Shown here: positions 38,050-50,350 of the stretch, piece after piece
Position numbering within the stretch: position 1 is the stretch's first letter
How the letters are laid out: the number at the start of each line of letters is the position of its first letter
Source: Stratiolaelaps scimitus
Taxonomy: Eukaryota > Arthropoda > Arachnida > Mesostigmata > Laelapidae
NCBI GenBank assembly: GCA_019614645.1
Contig: JABWDB010000018.1
Span: 1,364,001 to 1,428,000, forward strand
Direction of reading: 5' to 3'
DNA length: 64,000 nucleotides
The notes under the pieces: model-generated
The model's input: the letters and a program-made list of their open reading frames with translations, nothing else
What the model was told of the DNA's origin: nothing
Database searches by the model: none
Position numbers and translations under genes: made by a program

Positions 38050-38079
38050 AAGCAACAGCAGCAGCAGCAGCAGCAGCAC
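38050..38079. repeat. (AGC)n tract
   Basis: About ten AGC triplets; they account for the Cys or Gln/Ala runs in overlapping spurious frames. Confidence 0.85.
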
Positions 38080-38376
38080 GCACGGCTGGGCAGTACAGCA
38101 AGAGACGGCAATCGACGTTTTCGATTATTGCCTCGGATTTTGTTTCTATGACAAACTCCCACCATATACCTATATATTTCACCTATACAGCGAACTGTAT
38201 GGCTTGGGAGTTTCTTTTCGACTGGGTGTGGAGAGTACAAGCTGAGAATGAATCTCTATATCCACTGACGATCAGAGGATCACCCGGATCAGGATAAAGC
38301 AATTTGCAATTCCACCGTTTCAACAGCGGCAGATGATGATGATGATACCGCGTCCTGCTTCCGTCGACAGCCACCG

Positions 38377-39390
38377 CTATGGCAAAGAGCGCAGGCAAAA
38401 GATCCCAGAGAGTCGGCACCGCCAGACTCGGTCCGAACGGCCGATATATACAGAGTAGATCGGATGGCCGTGATCCGAGAGAGATCTCTGATGTGGGTGG
38501 ATAGCGGCTACTTGTACGGGTGTTTGCGAGAGAGATGACTGCGCAGCTGCCCAGTGAAACTGCTGTTGAGAACCGGATGTACGATCTGCGATTCTCGACC
38601 GGTGAGATTTCCTTCCGGCTCGCCTGTAAGGACCTCGTCGAGTCGACCGCGAGCGTTCACCGACGGCAACGCGTTCGGCAGCGGCCGTGCTGATGGCGGC
38701 CGTGGCAAGTGCGTGGCTGTATCTCTGAGGTGAGCCTGATACTAGGCGAACGAAGATCGGAAAGTAGCCGGCCACTATCTTTCGACGAACTGTGCAATTT
38801 TTATACCCGAGTTTGTCGCCACTCGCTCGGCTACGAAAGTAACTCGAACTGCCAACGACTTTTCTGCAACGCCTACACCCTACGACAGGGATGTATCTAC
38901 AGGACGGGGCCACGGTAGCGGGGCTCAATTCAATCGAATTATCATTGTGTGTCTTTAGGCGATTTCGTTGCTGCTGCTGCTGTTGCTGCCGCCGCCAGCG
39001 ATCATGGCTACCTGTCTCCAATATAGTAGGTACTATTCGCATCTCAATTCCACCATGTTTGGATACCCTCCGCGGTTCGTTTGACGTCGGCGCTCCTGAC
39101 GTCGGCGGCGGCGGCGGCGACTGCGGCTGTTGCTCGCTTTGGTGAGATAAAGAGCAAGTTAACAGCGGTGCCGCCGTAGCCTCCGCGGATGTGACGCGTT
39201 CCGACGCTGGTTTCAGTTTTGGGGTCAGACCCTCCACCGGTGACCCCGCGCGCGTCGGCTGCTGCTGCTGCTGCAATCGACCGTTCTTCACTTCGTGGCG
39301 AAGCTCTTCTGTGCTCGTTCGGCAGACGCAACAGCGAAGCCACTGCAGGGCCCGCATCGAATGCTGACGCCGCAGCCAGCCGGCGACCAT
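38377..39390 (-). CDS. Long antisense open frame, 337 codons, unrecognised
   Basis: Starting at an ATG at 39,390 (the open frame extends 36 codons further upstream to a TTG) this is the longest open frame in the window apart from the transposase. It starts MVAGWLRRQHSMRALQWLRC, has Gln runs from CAG repeats (RRQQQQQQQR), and is Arg/Ser-rich towards the end. A frame this long is unlikely by chance at this base composition, but CAG and GC-rich repeats lower the stop density. No domain or motif is recognised, and it would be antisense in the svp intron. I regard it as probably spurious. Confidence 0.12.
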   Translation of the reverse strand: MVAGWLRRQHSMRALQWLRCCVCRTSTEELRHEVKNGRLQQQQQPTRAGSPVEGLTPKLKPASERVTSAEATAAPLLTCSLSHQSEQQPQSPPPPPTSGAPTSNEPRRVSKHGGIEMRIVPTILETGSHDRWRRQQQQQQQRNRLKTHNDNSIELSPATVAPSCRYIPVVGCRRCRKVVGSSSYFRSRASGDKLGYKNCTVRRKIVAGYFPIFVRLVSGSPQRYSHALATAAISTAAAERVAVGERSRSTRRGPYRRAGRKSHRSRIADRTSGSQQQFHWAAAQSSLSQTPVQVAAIHPHQRSLSDHGHPIYSVYIGRSDRVWRCRLSGIFCLRSLP

Positions 39391-39549
39391 GCAACACCAT
39401 GCGGTTGGTGCTACAACCACAGTGCTCGTCGGGTGACTCGACGAAACATCTCGCAAGCAGATACGTAGCCGCGCTTGTAGCCGTGCTGGTGGATTCAAAA
39501 TTCAAAAATCTAACCGGACGCATTCGGGGGTAGGGACACCGCACTCACA

Positions 39550-39551
<2 letters not shown>

Positions 39552-39596
<45 letters not shown>

Positions 39597-39605
39597 TACA
39601 TACAT
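39552..39605. repeat. (TA)n(CA)n tract
   Basis: About 34 bases of TA followed by CA and CATA repeats. Confidence 0.9.
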
Positions 39606-40016
39606 CCACAATCATTCATTCAGTCGTGGCAGAGTCGCACACAACGGACGAAGTAGCGACCCCGGCGCCGCAAGACCAAACACCCAAACAGACAACAACG
39701 AGCTACCGAGGAGAGTTCGCCGCCAACCGATTTGGCGTAAAACTTAAAAATAGGCGGCTGGAAAAATGCTCGTCTCGATCGTCTCAGTCGTTTCACTTCG
39801 TCATAATGATGACAGCAACTGCCGCGATTACGAGTGGTATGACTAGTTGTGGTGGTGGTGGTAGTAGTGGTAGTGGCCAGGTAGCGGCAACGCTTGACGG
39901 GCGGCGATATTTGACGATATTTGGGGACATTTTCTCCCCAGCCGCGAGCGGTGCTTAGGGGAGACGCCGAGGTGGACCACTTACTGCCACAGGGTACGAT
40001 GAGCCACGAACCTAAA

Positions 40017-40017
<1 letters not shown>

Positions 40018-40060
<43 letters not shown>

Positions 40061-40062
40061 AG
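40018..40062. repeat. (TA)n(TG)n tract
   Basis: About 30 bases of TA run directly into TG repeats. Confidence 0.9.
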
Positions 40063-42142
40063 TGTGGGATTTGGATGCAGCTTGCTGCTGTACAAGTTGG
40101 CTGTTGTCGGAAGGGAGGCCAGCCCCGAAAAAGGGGTACTACTTGAGAAGATCCGTGGCAAAGTCTATGGCGGGACAGGTGCTAACGAGAAGATACCAAA
40201 TAACCGGATCTCACATCTCTCTCTCCCACTCTCACTCACTCTGTATTTCTGTTCCCCCGAGGCAGCCTCGTGTTGGCCGACCACCACTCAATGGACAGTT
40301 ACATTATGGCGGCTAATAAATGACCCACGCGAAGACAGCCGGCCCTATCCATGATGCCACTTGAATGCCTTTACTTCAGCGGCATTCACCATCTGCATCG
40401 AGGCCGCATCGAGTAGCTCTTGGTCACACACTGTTTCGGCTCGCGACCACCGCCGCCACCTACTACCGGATGCCAAGGGCGATTCTCCAACGGGCTCCGT
40501 TCTCACTGATGGTTGCCTGCTTGGTTCAACACTATCCTTATAGAGGTCATCACGATATCCACAGTGGGCCGCATTCTCTCGCCGCCATCTCATGATGCCT
40601 CAGATCCAAAAGGAGACGAGCCGTGTCCTCGGCTCATCCGCGATTCGCCTTTCATTCCATAGCAGACTTGTGGAATCCAAGACAACAGACATCTCGAGAG
40701 GGTGGCACGGTTCAGAAAAAAAAAAAAAGCACACCACCACGCCATCCGACTGCTAGCATCCAAGAGAAGACTAGACTTGTAGGGAGCGTTTCTGTATTCT
40801 TGCTCTCACAAGCAGCTCGCGTAGCTTGGCAGTCGCGGGCAGCGGCAGGGGTTGGCGCTGCTTAGCGATAAGATACCGTTGGGCTCGGGGCTGCGAAGTT
40901 GGTGCTTCTGCCTCTCTATATGATGCCTTAAGGCGCGGGCTGTGTTCGCCCGAGCAGGAGTTGATGGTGGACACACACACACCCGAGATGGTAGACACAC
41001 TGAGGTCGCAGATATATATATATATATATATATATATACAGCACTGCACGTCTGGAACGTTTCCGGAATCGCCAGCTCCCGTGATCCGAAGCTGGTGCAG
41101 CTCGTTGCATGCTCCAGTGATGCACTCTTGACGATACACTCTGTCCCGTACACATTTGCCAGCCGTCGCCATATATATATATATATATATACGGGACACC
41201 GCAATGGCCCACTACTGCTAGTGATCTCTCCTCAAAATCCACGAACGTTCAAGTGGGCAGAAAAATAGGAGGTCATCTCCAACTGATGCGCTACAGTGCC
41301 TTTTTTTTCTCTCTCGCGGTTACTTCTGTGTACTTCTGTGCTGGCTGTGCCCGAGACCGATTCCCTACGAGCCTCTGTAGGATTCTCTATAAATGCGAGC
41401 CAGGGGGTTGTCGGGATATGGCAACTGGACCGGGGGGTGGGTGGGTGGAATGGTTGAAGGGTGGCACTCTGATAGATGTTGGATGTGCCTCGCTATTTGG
41501 CCGTGAGAACTCGGGCGAAGTCGCAGCAACTTCACAGTGGCCCGCTTGTCCGTGTCTAAATGACCACATCTCCCTTCGAGGCAAGCCATGTGACTTTTGC
41601 TTGGAGCCCCAAAATCCAAAGATCACAACCTTTCATATTCTAAGGCAAGCGGCGAGTCGGGCGAGACCTAGAGCAGCAGCGTTGGCCGCCGCCTGACTAA
41701 AGCCATCCGAGGCTCGCACTCTATAGCCTGTTCGCCATCTCCTTCTGTCGGATTCGCGCACACACCAAAGATGGTCGTGGTGGAGGCGGTCGGCGCCGCT
41801 GCGCCGGCGACGGTGATGATGGTAGCAGTGTGCTGTATCACTGCGAGTGGAGTTTCTTGTTCGGGCGGACGCGGGTGTCACGAGGGCGCGGTGTCGGCCG
41901 ATTATTAATAACCGAAACTGCGACGGCACACGCCGACCCCTGAAAGGAACAAGGGTTGGCTGTGAAAAATAGCGTCACCGCCGCGCTGGCAAGATACACT
42001 TGACCCTCAGTACTACTAGTACAGGGGCTGGGCTTCAGGGGGCTAGAGAGAGGATGGCGACAACGACCATGTCTTGTCGCTGTTTCGGTACAGCCTGTAC
42101 AACAGCATAAGCGAAGACGGCGGCCATAGACACTCGAGCGCC

Positions 42143-42471
42143 ATGGACGACGACGTCGGCATTGCTACGCCATCAACACCGTCTGACCCAAGAACTCAAG
42201 GAGCCTTAATGAAACCGCCTCATCCAACTGGCTCCTGCACGATACAGTGTTCGTCTTCTTTTTCTGCGGCTGCTACTGCTGCTGGGGGCTGCGCCCATCT
42301 GGCGGTTCGAGGGACACCCAGCCGGAGAAGGTGGCACACGCGGCGTGTGCTAGAGCGACAGAAGCGAGACAAGCTAATTAGCAGCAACGCGACACGAACG
42401 GTCGATGAGTTCCCTCTCGGATCCTGTTCACTCAGCCTCGCCATTACTGCGGTATTGGCCGAGCAGCACGC
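42143..42471 (+). CDS. Open segment with perfect GTAAGT donor, candidate exon of unknown gene
   Basis: ATG in a fair context (GCGCCATGG) opens MDDDVGIATPSTPSDPRTQG and stays open for 109 codons up to a perfect GTAAGT at 42,472. The start is acidic and Ser/Thr/Pro-rich; the middle holds an Ala run from GCT repeats and then an Arg-rich stretch. Ending here leaves phase 2, which does not fit the svp exon at 60,942, so it would need another partner or be 5' UTR. No family is recognised and codon use is not clearly biased. Confidence 0.15.
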
Positions 42472-44636
42472 GTAAGTCTTCGAGTACGACGACATCTTGC
42501 TGGCTGCCTTTCCGGCACTAGCTGGTGCAATTCTCGCTGGTGGCAATACCAACGCGTGCCGAGTCGACAGCCGCAGCAGTGGCAGTGAAAGCCCGTTTGC
42601 TGTCACCTGATTTCGGCAGGGGTACGAGGGAGGCAGGGTGGCCAATCATCGCCGGCTGTCGTAAGCGGACGACACTTCGTCGACGTATGCGAGATGAAGC
42701 CCACCGCTGGTCAGATTCGGCTGCAACTGTGTCACGGCAGCGGGCTAGGGCGCACCAAGCGACTTGCGGCGATCGAGGCAAGCGAACTCGCTGCCAAACG
42801 CTGCTCGGCCGCGTGGTCCAGCTACGAGTTCCGGGGCCATCGGCAGGTTTACAGCTTCATTAGCTCAGGAGAAGCATGCGACGGTGCTCGGGGGTGGTGT
42901 GTCGGAGAGAGAGAGAGAGAAAGAGGAGAGATCAAGAGTCTAGAGGCTGAGGGGGAGGAGGTTTTAGCGAAGCGGCATCGACAGCACAATAACACAATAA
43001 ACAATGCCGCACGAACGAGCCAATCCCAGCCCAACCTTGGCACGTTGTCGCCTGGCCGCAACAGCAGGCGCTGCTCACCCGCGCCGCCTGGCCGATAGCC
43101 GTCGACACCCCGTATGGATCCCTGCTCGATGGGCTGTTCCATGGGCCGCGCGAACGCGTGTGCTTCGTTGTTCACGCTCGTTGTCGCCGCCGCATGGAAG
43201 AGGCTGGCTGGACGTTTTTTATCCAATTAATTTTGCCTCATAATCCGGCAGCAATAGCAGCTTCGACGGCGCGGCGGCTGCGCCTGTGGACCAGCTGCCT
43301 TGATTTCTACATCCCTGTCATATGCACTAAAGATCTCTCGTTCGTTGAGTGCAGCATCGACACGCTCCTCAACGGGGCCACGGGCCTGGCAGGCAGACCG
43401 AGCTGAACGGTGTTGTCCCGCGGCACAACCCGGGGGGCAGACAACGCCTTGATAATACACACAACAATACGATACAGCATTCACACACACACGGTAGCAC
43501 AAGGCGCGGACGCCGCCAGCGTCCACAACGACAATAGTAACATGAACAACTCGCAGGGCAGCATCATCAGAGGCATCTATGTATAATATCTATCTGGGTA
43601 AAACAGGGTCGTCCCCAACGGGGCGACGTCCATCGATTCGGAGACAAACACGAACGACTCAAATGGCAACAAGCAACGGCGACAAGGGACGAACTGAGTT
43701 GTGCTGAGGGGCAGAGGTGGACGTGATGTCATGCCCCGGTTATACTATCGCATTGTTGCTATGTGACGTGCTCGTCAGCCACTTTAGTTGATATCCCATA
43801 TCCTCATATGGTTTGCACACACACGGCAATATATATATATATATATATATGTAAGTGTTCGTCGAAGTTTCGAAGTTACACCTAGGACTCGCTCTCCGTC
43901 AGGACTGAATCAGGAGCTCGGCGGCCTGCCGAACCAAATGGGCCTTTGTTGCTGGCCATCGCCAGCGACTCCTGTGTGCGCGCATCCATTGTAGCCCTGG
44001 CGGCGCTCTCAAACCAGCCGCGAAAATTAGCATCCCATTTCCGCTGCTCATAAGCTGTCAGCTAGAACAGCACTAGCGGATGTAACAAACGTAACGCGAT
44101 TGTCGCCTTCCGGTGATTACCCCCCCCCCCCCGGGCAAGGCTTCCCCTTTCAAGGCGCCCCTTATATCACAGCGGCAACAACATCGACGAGGAAGACCAA
44201 CCCGTTTCTCACACCTGCATCGAATCTGACCAGCCTTTACAGTCGACGGGGACTGCTTGGGTTGGCTTACCTTGTCACTTGACGACTGCCGCAAAATCGC
44301 TGGCGTGCGTGAGCGAGAATCTCGGCAGAACCAGCGCGAAATTGGGGTCACGCTGGCAACTCTTGCAGGGTGGCAAATGGCGAGAAGCACGATATCTGGA
44401 ATATTGATAACTCGACGGTAATTATGTGGCTATGACAGTTTTTCACTGCGTTGGCGAGATGCGAGATCCTTTTTTGTTCATACTAGGTCTTCATAAAGTT
44501 GCTGGATCTAAAATAATGTGAACTATCCAAGCTGACTCCCCAGCCTTGAACATAGATCTTAGTCCACAGTGTGTCCACTGCTTTCGTGATTGCTTCGTAA
44601 GATGGACAAGCACTTTTTTCATATAGATGTTTTGTG

Positions 44637-44720
44637 CCACAGTCGAACCCGCGTGTTGCACCCACGTGACTCATTCGTCATTGCGAGGCGGGCATGAATG
44701 CACCGCGCCACCGGGCCACT
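44637..44720 (-). mobile_element. tRNA-like segment, possible head of a third SINE type
   Basis: On the minus strand, TGGCGCGGTG (plus 44,701-44,710) resembles a pol III A box and GGGTTCGAC (plus 44,642-44,650) resembles a B box, spaced as in tRNA genes. A convincing cloverleaf was not found. A seven-base T run at 44,469-44,475 (minus-strand A run) could be the tail of a roughly 250-bp element, but no target duplication was seen. It could equally be a tRNA pseudogene. Confidence 0.4.
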
Positions 44721-46114
44721 TCAAACTTCAAGTTAGGTCTAATTGACTAGCTATTCGATATATATTGGATAGGTATCAATGTATGCTTTGTGTTCTGCGC
44801 TACAAGAGACTGATAGGGAGGGATGGACACTATTGAAATCCAGATGGATACAAGGCTAAACATCGGACGTCTACTTTGAGTTTGGAGTTGCAATTTCGCC
44901 ACAGTGCCATGCGAGTGTAATACGGGATGTGTCTACTTTCATTGATATCAAGAAGAGAAATCTTCCATAGAATACCGGAAGGATACAATCATTAAACTTT
45001 CTTCAGATATTTGGAGGGAGGTTAGCATCCGCTACAGACGAACCACGTCCAACCGAATATCTAATGCAAACATTTTGATATCCGTAGGGCCAATACAATT
45101 TCTATTGAGGGCACCCGCTTAAGGATTAGGGAGAAGTGGGGCCCCTCCTTGTTCTAGATATTCTATTAACAATATGTAGTAGAAGGTGTTCTTAGATGTA
45201 TTTCACGTTCAGCGGTTGATATAATTAGTCGCCCACTTCTATAAATGACTAATCAACAGTTTCATATTCTCTAATAATCTACACAATTCTGCTAAATGTC
45301 CGCCACTATCTAGCTAACATTTAGTAAAAATATATTACATCCGGATATTCCCTTGTGGCCGTTAGTTTTCCAATTCCGGCTAAGGCTTGATGTTCTATGT
45401 CACATTAGTTGATTCAGGCCGAGCAAGAAAAGGCCGAAAGCTGTATAGAAATGCTGTGTCTGTATCCACGTTGCAACAAATCAATGGCATATCGTACCGA
45501 GATTAAAGCCAGGAACAGCTTAGTGTCGTGGCCCCCAACGCCTCGCTCTTTACATTCGGGTGTACAAGCACCACGATGAGCATACTATACACTGTCAGCA
45601 TATGATTAGCGCTGTTTTGAAAGCCACTTACGCTGAATAAACTCCTCATCAATTTTCTGACGAATGGACAAGTCATGAGATACTTCCCCAAATATCCCCG
45701 ATGTAGATTCCCGATCGACGACAGATATTCACAGGTTTCACTCTGTTGCTGCCATAAGAGTGTCTCGATGCGATAACCCTGTGACTGGCATCATTGCGCA
45801 TGCCGATTATGCGCGAATCCAACATCTAGCGTTATATTATTATGCTGAACATTGCCAGACTGTGTATTTTGTCTTAGATCTGTTCTTTGTTTTTTTTTTG
45901 TTGTTGTTTATCTCAGCCTTTATTTATTCGACACCGCAATCGGCCGCAAATGGCCATTGTTTATTTATGGCGACAGCATCATCGAATGTCCCTGCTGATA
46001 GAACAGATCACGATGTTGGGAGCTGGCTGCCGCGGGACCTGAGGCCCGTCGGCCATAGGCCGCGCAGCTTTCCACGGGAGCAGCATCAGTCAACAATATA
46101 AGAAATGCCACGGA

Positions 46115-46117
<3 letters not shown>

Positions 46118-46150
<33 letters not shown>
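46118..46150. repeat. (TA)n tract
   Basis: A perfect TA run of about 33 bases. Confidence 0.9.
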
Positions 46151-46153
<3 letters not shown>

Positions 46154-48403
46154 TTTTACATTATAATGTACATAGATATGCCTATGTACATAGAGTAGGC
46201 ATGATACGCCAGGGGTGAGCAACGTGTACGAAGCAGGGTTGCTACCCAGAACCGATCGACGAAAATGAACTGTGGGGCGGCCAGACGATGCTGCTGTGGA
46301 TATGTGTGTGTGTGTGTTTGTGCGTTCCACCAGACGCTCGAACGGATAAAATGCCGATACGCCTGCGTGTCAGCCATTTACCTGCCTTACCAAATATAAT
46401 AGCTCTACGCAACCGGGTTCTTGTCCTGTTATCCTCGCTGCTGCTGTTGCTGTTCCCGTTGTTGCTGATGCTTGTGTTGGCGTCGGCGTCAGCAAAACTG
46501 AAATGTTCGCTGCCGACGAGGTCTTTTGTCGCTCACCTGCTGAGATCGACAGATGTCTGATCCGATCCTCTCCATCCTCCCCGACGATTCGGATCATCAT
46601 CATAACTCCCCTGTTCCCCGGTACTACGGTGTTCTCTATCGCGATGATTTTTCTTCACCGCCAACAACTCTTCTCGTGGTCAGTCCGCTCGGCTGTGGCT
46701 GGCCACCATCTTTGATTTCTCATCGGCAGCGACGGCGGCGGATCTTCATCTTCTATCTTTTTTTTTTTTTTTGCTATTTCCTCGCCACTGCTTTTGTTGT
46801 CGATGTTGTTGTTGTTGTTGTTGCTGCTGCTGCTGCTGCGGCGGCTGCTTCGACGGCGGCTGCTGTCTTCATAAATATTCTCGGCAAAACGAATCGCCGT
46901 TGGTGATGGCTGCAAATGTGTGTGTGTGTGTGTGTTTGGTAGCTGAAGCTGTAACGGCGGCAATGGTTGTTGCTATGGTTGTTGCTCGCGAGTGTTGGGA
47001 GGAGGGGCGGCCGGCGTCGTCCGCCTGGAGGAGAAAGCGAACATGCGCGCAGACGGCAAGAGCACGCTAAGGAGTGGCCGGAGCTTCAGCCATCCACTAA
47101 TTAACGAGCTGTTCCGGGGTCAAGGTGCAAGACGCGCCGAAGCCGCATGCGACAGCCTGTGGACAAGCGGCAACGATGCTGGAACGAGAATAATAACAGC
47201 AGCAGCAGCAACAACCACAACAGCAACAACAACAACAACTGCCTGCCTGCAAGCATAAGATTGTGCTGTCCAATAGACAACACACCTCTGTGCGTCGGCG
47301 TATCGCAAGTGGGTTAAAAACAACAACAACAACAACAGCAACAACAACGACAACAACAACAGTAGTTGCATAGCGATGACGACGGCAGAAGACCCCGCCG
47401 ATAATCATCTTCATATGATTACAACAACAACAACAATAGCAACAAAACGATCGAACGATGTTCCGATGCTGGGCGGACGTCCCCGTACGACTACGGCCGA
47501 GCGACCGTCGTCGGTGAGCGATAGGGACAGCTTTTTCCAGCTGCTTTACGCCGGAGCTAGAGGGGAAGCTGCTCGCGAGGGCGGGGGGGGAAGGCTCCAA
47601 TATCTAGAACCACAACGATGATGATTATGGGGCTCGCTTGAACGTTGGTGGCAGCGATTTTCGTTTTCATAAACACACACACGTAAAGCAAGCAGTCGGC
47701 GGCCGGCGGCCAACAGCCCCGGTAACCTATCGTCGGGCCGCCTTCGCGCAGGCAACTGCGGGTGGCGACACATCTCCGAATGAAAGTGATTAACGATTAA
47801 CAACAGATCTAACGGCTCGGTTGGCCCGATGGCCAACCACAGCGAACCTGAGCCATTCGCTGGAAGGAGACAACGATGATGATGGTGATGATGAGAGGGA
47901 ATATTTTGCTGTACGCTTCGAAAACGTAGTAAGCCCGCGGCCGTTGTTGTTGTATATTTATTATTACACGATAATAGGGCCTGGCTTATTCGTCTGCGGT
48001 GGCGGCGGCGACGGCAAAAAGTTGCTGGCGCGTTGTTGTTGTTGTTGTTGTTCACGCTCCTGATCCTGGTAGGAGGAAAGTAGCGAAGGAGACAAGTGAT
48101 ATAAATTTTGCAGCTAGATTATAATTCTATTCTATGATTATTATGATAGTGATGCTTTTAGGGTTATCATTGTTTTTTTTTTGTGCTGTTCATTTCGTGT
48201 ACGATAATTACCATGGGAACATTGCGGAGATATCAGTAGTTCTTAGCGTTGTTGTTGTTGTTGTTGTTAATGACGATTGCTAACTAACGGCAACGCGACC
48301 TCAACAAAGTGAACTCTGAAGATGATATGGGAAAGTCAGCTGTTAAGATCTTTCTCAGAACCAATTGTTGCATATGTGTATATATACATTTATATGTATA
48401 TAT

Positions 48404-48480
48404 ATATATATATATAATAGATATATATATATAATAGATATATATATATAATAGATATATATATATAATAGATATATAGA
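48404..48480. repeat. 17-bp AT-only minisatellite
   Basis: The unit ATATATATATATAATAG repeats exactly three times (48,421-48,471). It is preceded by a degenerate unit ending at 48,420 and followed by a partial one. It grew out of a (TA)n tract starting near 48,396. Confidence 0.85.
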
Positions 48481-50304
48481 CATGATGTCCCTTCTCAGAC
48501 GATTCTTATCAGAGACACTTGTTATTTGAAGGCAGTCGCCACTAAGCTGTAATTATAGCTGCAGCTTATCAGAGAGACGAATCGGTACCGTCTCTTCTAT
48601 GCAGTTCTCGTAAGAAGTTTAATTTGCATCTGTGACATAAAAACAGTCCATCGCTACGAGTCACCGCGAGAAACTTGCTCATTTTACACACAACGGAATT
48701 AAACAATTAGCAAGGCGCGCACAACGTAAATAGATACTGTCATCTTCGAACAATGATCGATGTTATTCATGAGGATAATGTTCAGCGATGGTTATTACTG
48801 CTGTACTAACAGTCGTGTCCATTTGAATTCACTTTCTACACAATCTGACAACGTTGAGCGCCTACCAGGTGTGCTCGAGCTAAAAGACACCATTGAGCTA
48901 ACCTAATCCGCGATTCTCTCGAATCGCCCCAGTACATTTTGGCACCTGTGAGCGCATGTATCTATCGTTGTGCTATAGTGAGGTATTATTATATATGGCT
49001 GAAGTGCGACACCGCGGGAGTTCTTCCATTTTGCGACTTCGATGGCGATTCAAAGGCCAAAGAGGCTGCGAGCTACATGGGCAGATGGGGAGGCGCGAGC
49101 GCGCATGCGAGTTAGCACTTGCGAGGCGCGCTGGCGCTCTGAGGTCTGCAAAACCCGGCGGGAGTCGCCTGGACGACCTCGGCCTGGCCGTTCGGCCTCC
49201 GACTCCATCCAGATCATCGAGATCAAAGGAGGACCTGATTGGGTTCATCGAGATCTGATCAGCGCCTCGAGATACAGATCGCGAACGAGGTCCAGACGGA
49301 TGCCCCTCCTCATCCAATGCAGTCACTCGGCACGAGCAGCGCGAAAAGCGGTGGCGGCGGTGGCGGCGGCCGCTACTGCTGCTGCGGCTGCTCGCGCGGA
49401 ACCGGTCCCCGGCCCAGCCTCGGACTCGTGGTCTGCTCCGTTCTGCCACTTAATGAGTAAGTTCTGCCCCATTCGCAACCCCAGTCCTCTCGATTCTCCT
49501 CTTCACACGAGCTAACCGGGCCTAGCCACCAAGGGCTACACTACGACAGCAGAAGCCGCCGCCGGTACATCCCCACTACCCCATTGGGAGGGGCCATTCG
49601 CGCGGGGGTGTTGCATATCGTATGGATGAATGTGTTCTACATCCATACATGTATATCTGCTTGCTTGCAGACTTGCCGGCGCCGTGTGCCGGTGCCGATG
49701 TTGGAGAGTGGTTTGAAAGCGAGGGTGTGGTTTTTATATTGACACTTCCCTCTCGGCTGCTGCTGCTGCTACTGCTGGCACCACTTCCACGCTTTATCTC
49801 GCGAGCCGGTGCGCCTCCATATCGCCGTATCGAGTTCACCTTCTTCGTCGCCTTCGTCTCAAATGAATGAGCTGATCTAAGCTCTCAGCAGTGCCGCCGC
49901 GTCGGCTACGAGACGAGCGACGGTCTCATGATGAGTGCCGCATGTAGAGTGTACATATATCGAGAGGGAGCATAGCTACCGCGGTGGCTGCTGCTGAAGA
50001 GGCTGTTGATACTCGTCAAGGACCTCATCATTCGTAAGTCTCCCGCCGCCGCCGTTGTTGCTGGTGGTGGTGGTGCTGCTGCTGTTGCTGCTATTGCTTC
50101 TATCGTCGATGTCGTCGTTTTCAGATATGTGCTATCATACACGAACACGGGCACACATATTAGCATTGCTTTACACACGCTGCGCACCCGCTTTCTGCCG
50201 CTGGGGCAGCGGCGGCAGCAGCCGCCGACACCACCACCACCACCACTCTGGAGCGACCAACATCCCTGATCGATGCGCATGACACAAATGGATTGAAGGA
50301 CATA

Positions 50305-50307
<3 letters not shown>

Positions 50308-50346
<39 letters not shown>
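50308..50346. repeat. (AT)n tract
   Basis: About 38 bases of perfect AT, followed by (ATCT)n-like sequence to about 50,400. Confidence 0.9.

Positions 50347-50350
<4 letters not shown>

Larger units (their letters stand above)
33467..38376. other. Non-coding segment, no gene recognised
   Basis: Contains CGT triplets near 34,115-34,134, CAG triplets 34,262-34,277 and 34,571-34,590, ATT triplets 35,027-35,047, a TA block 35,549-35,580, GCTT repeats 37,290-37,306 and the (AGC)n tract. The segment 36,400-37,130 is AT-richer and plain. Confidence 0.6.
39606..44636. other. Mostly non-coding; one weak exon candidate
   Basis: Contains an A run at 40,715-40,728, TA tracts at 41,010-41,038, 41,171-41,191 and 43,829-43,850, GA repeats at 42,906-42,922, a run of about 12 C at 44,120-44,132 and the candidate exon at 42,143. 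No known domain is encoded. Confidence 0.55.

Noticed and set aside
42694..43098. 134-codon plus-strand frame, somewhat protein-like
   Set aside because: It passes through a GA repeat, codon bias is weak and no splice or homology support was found.
47097..47600. 167-codon minus-strand frame with Val and Cys runs
   Set aside because: It is made of (CAA)n/(CAG)n repeats read in reverse.
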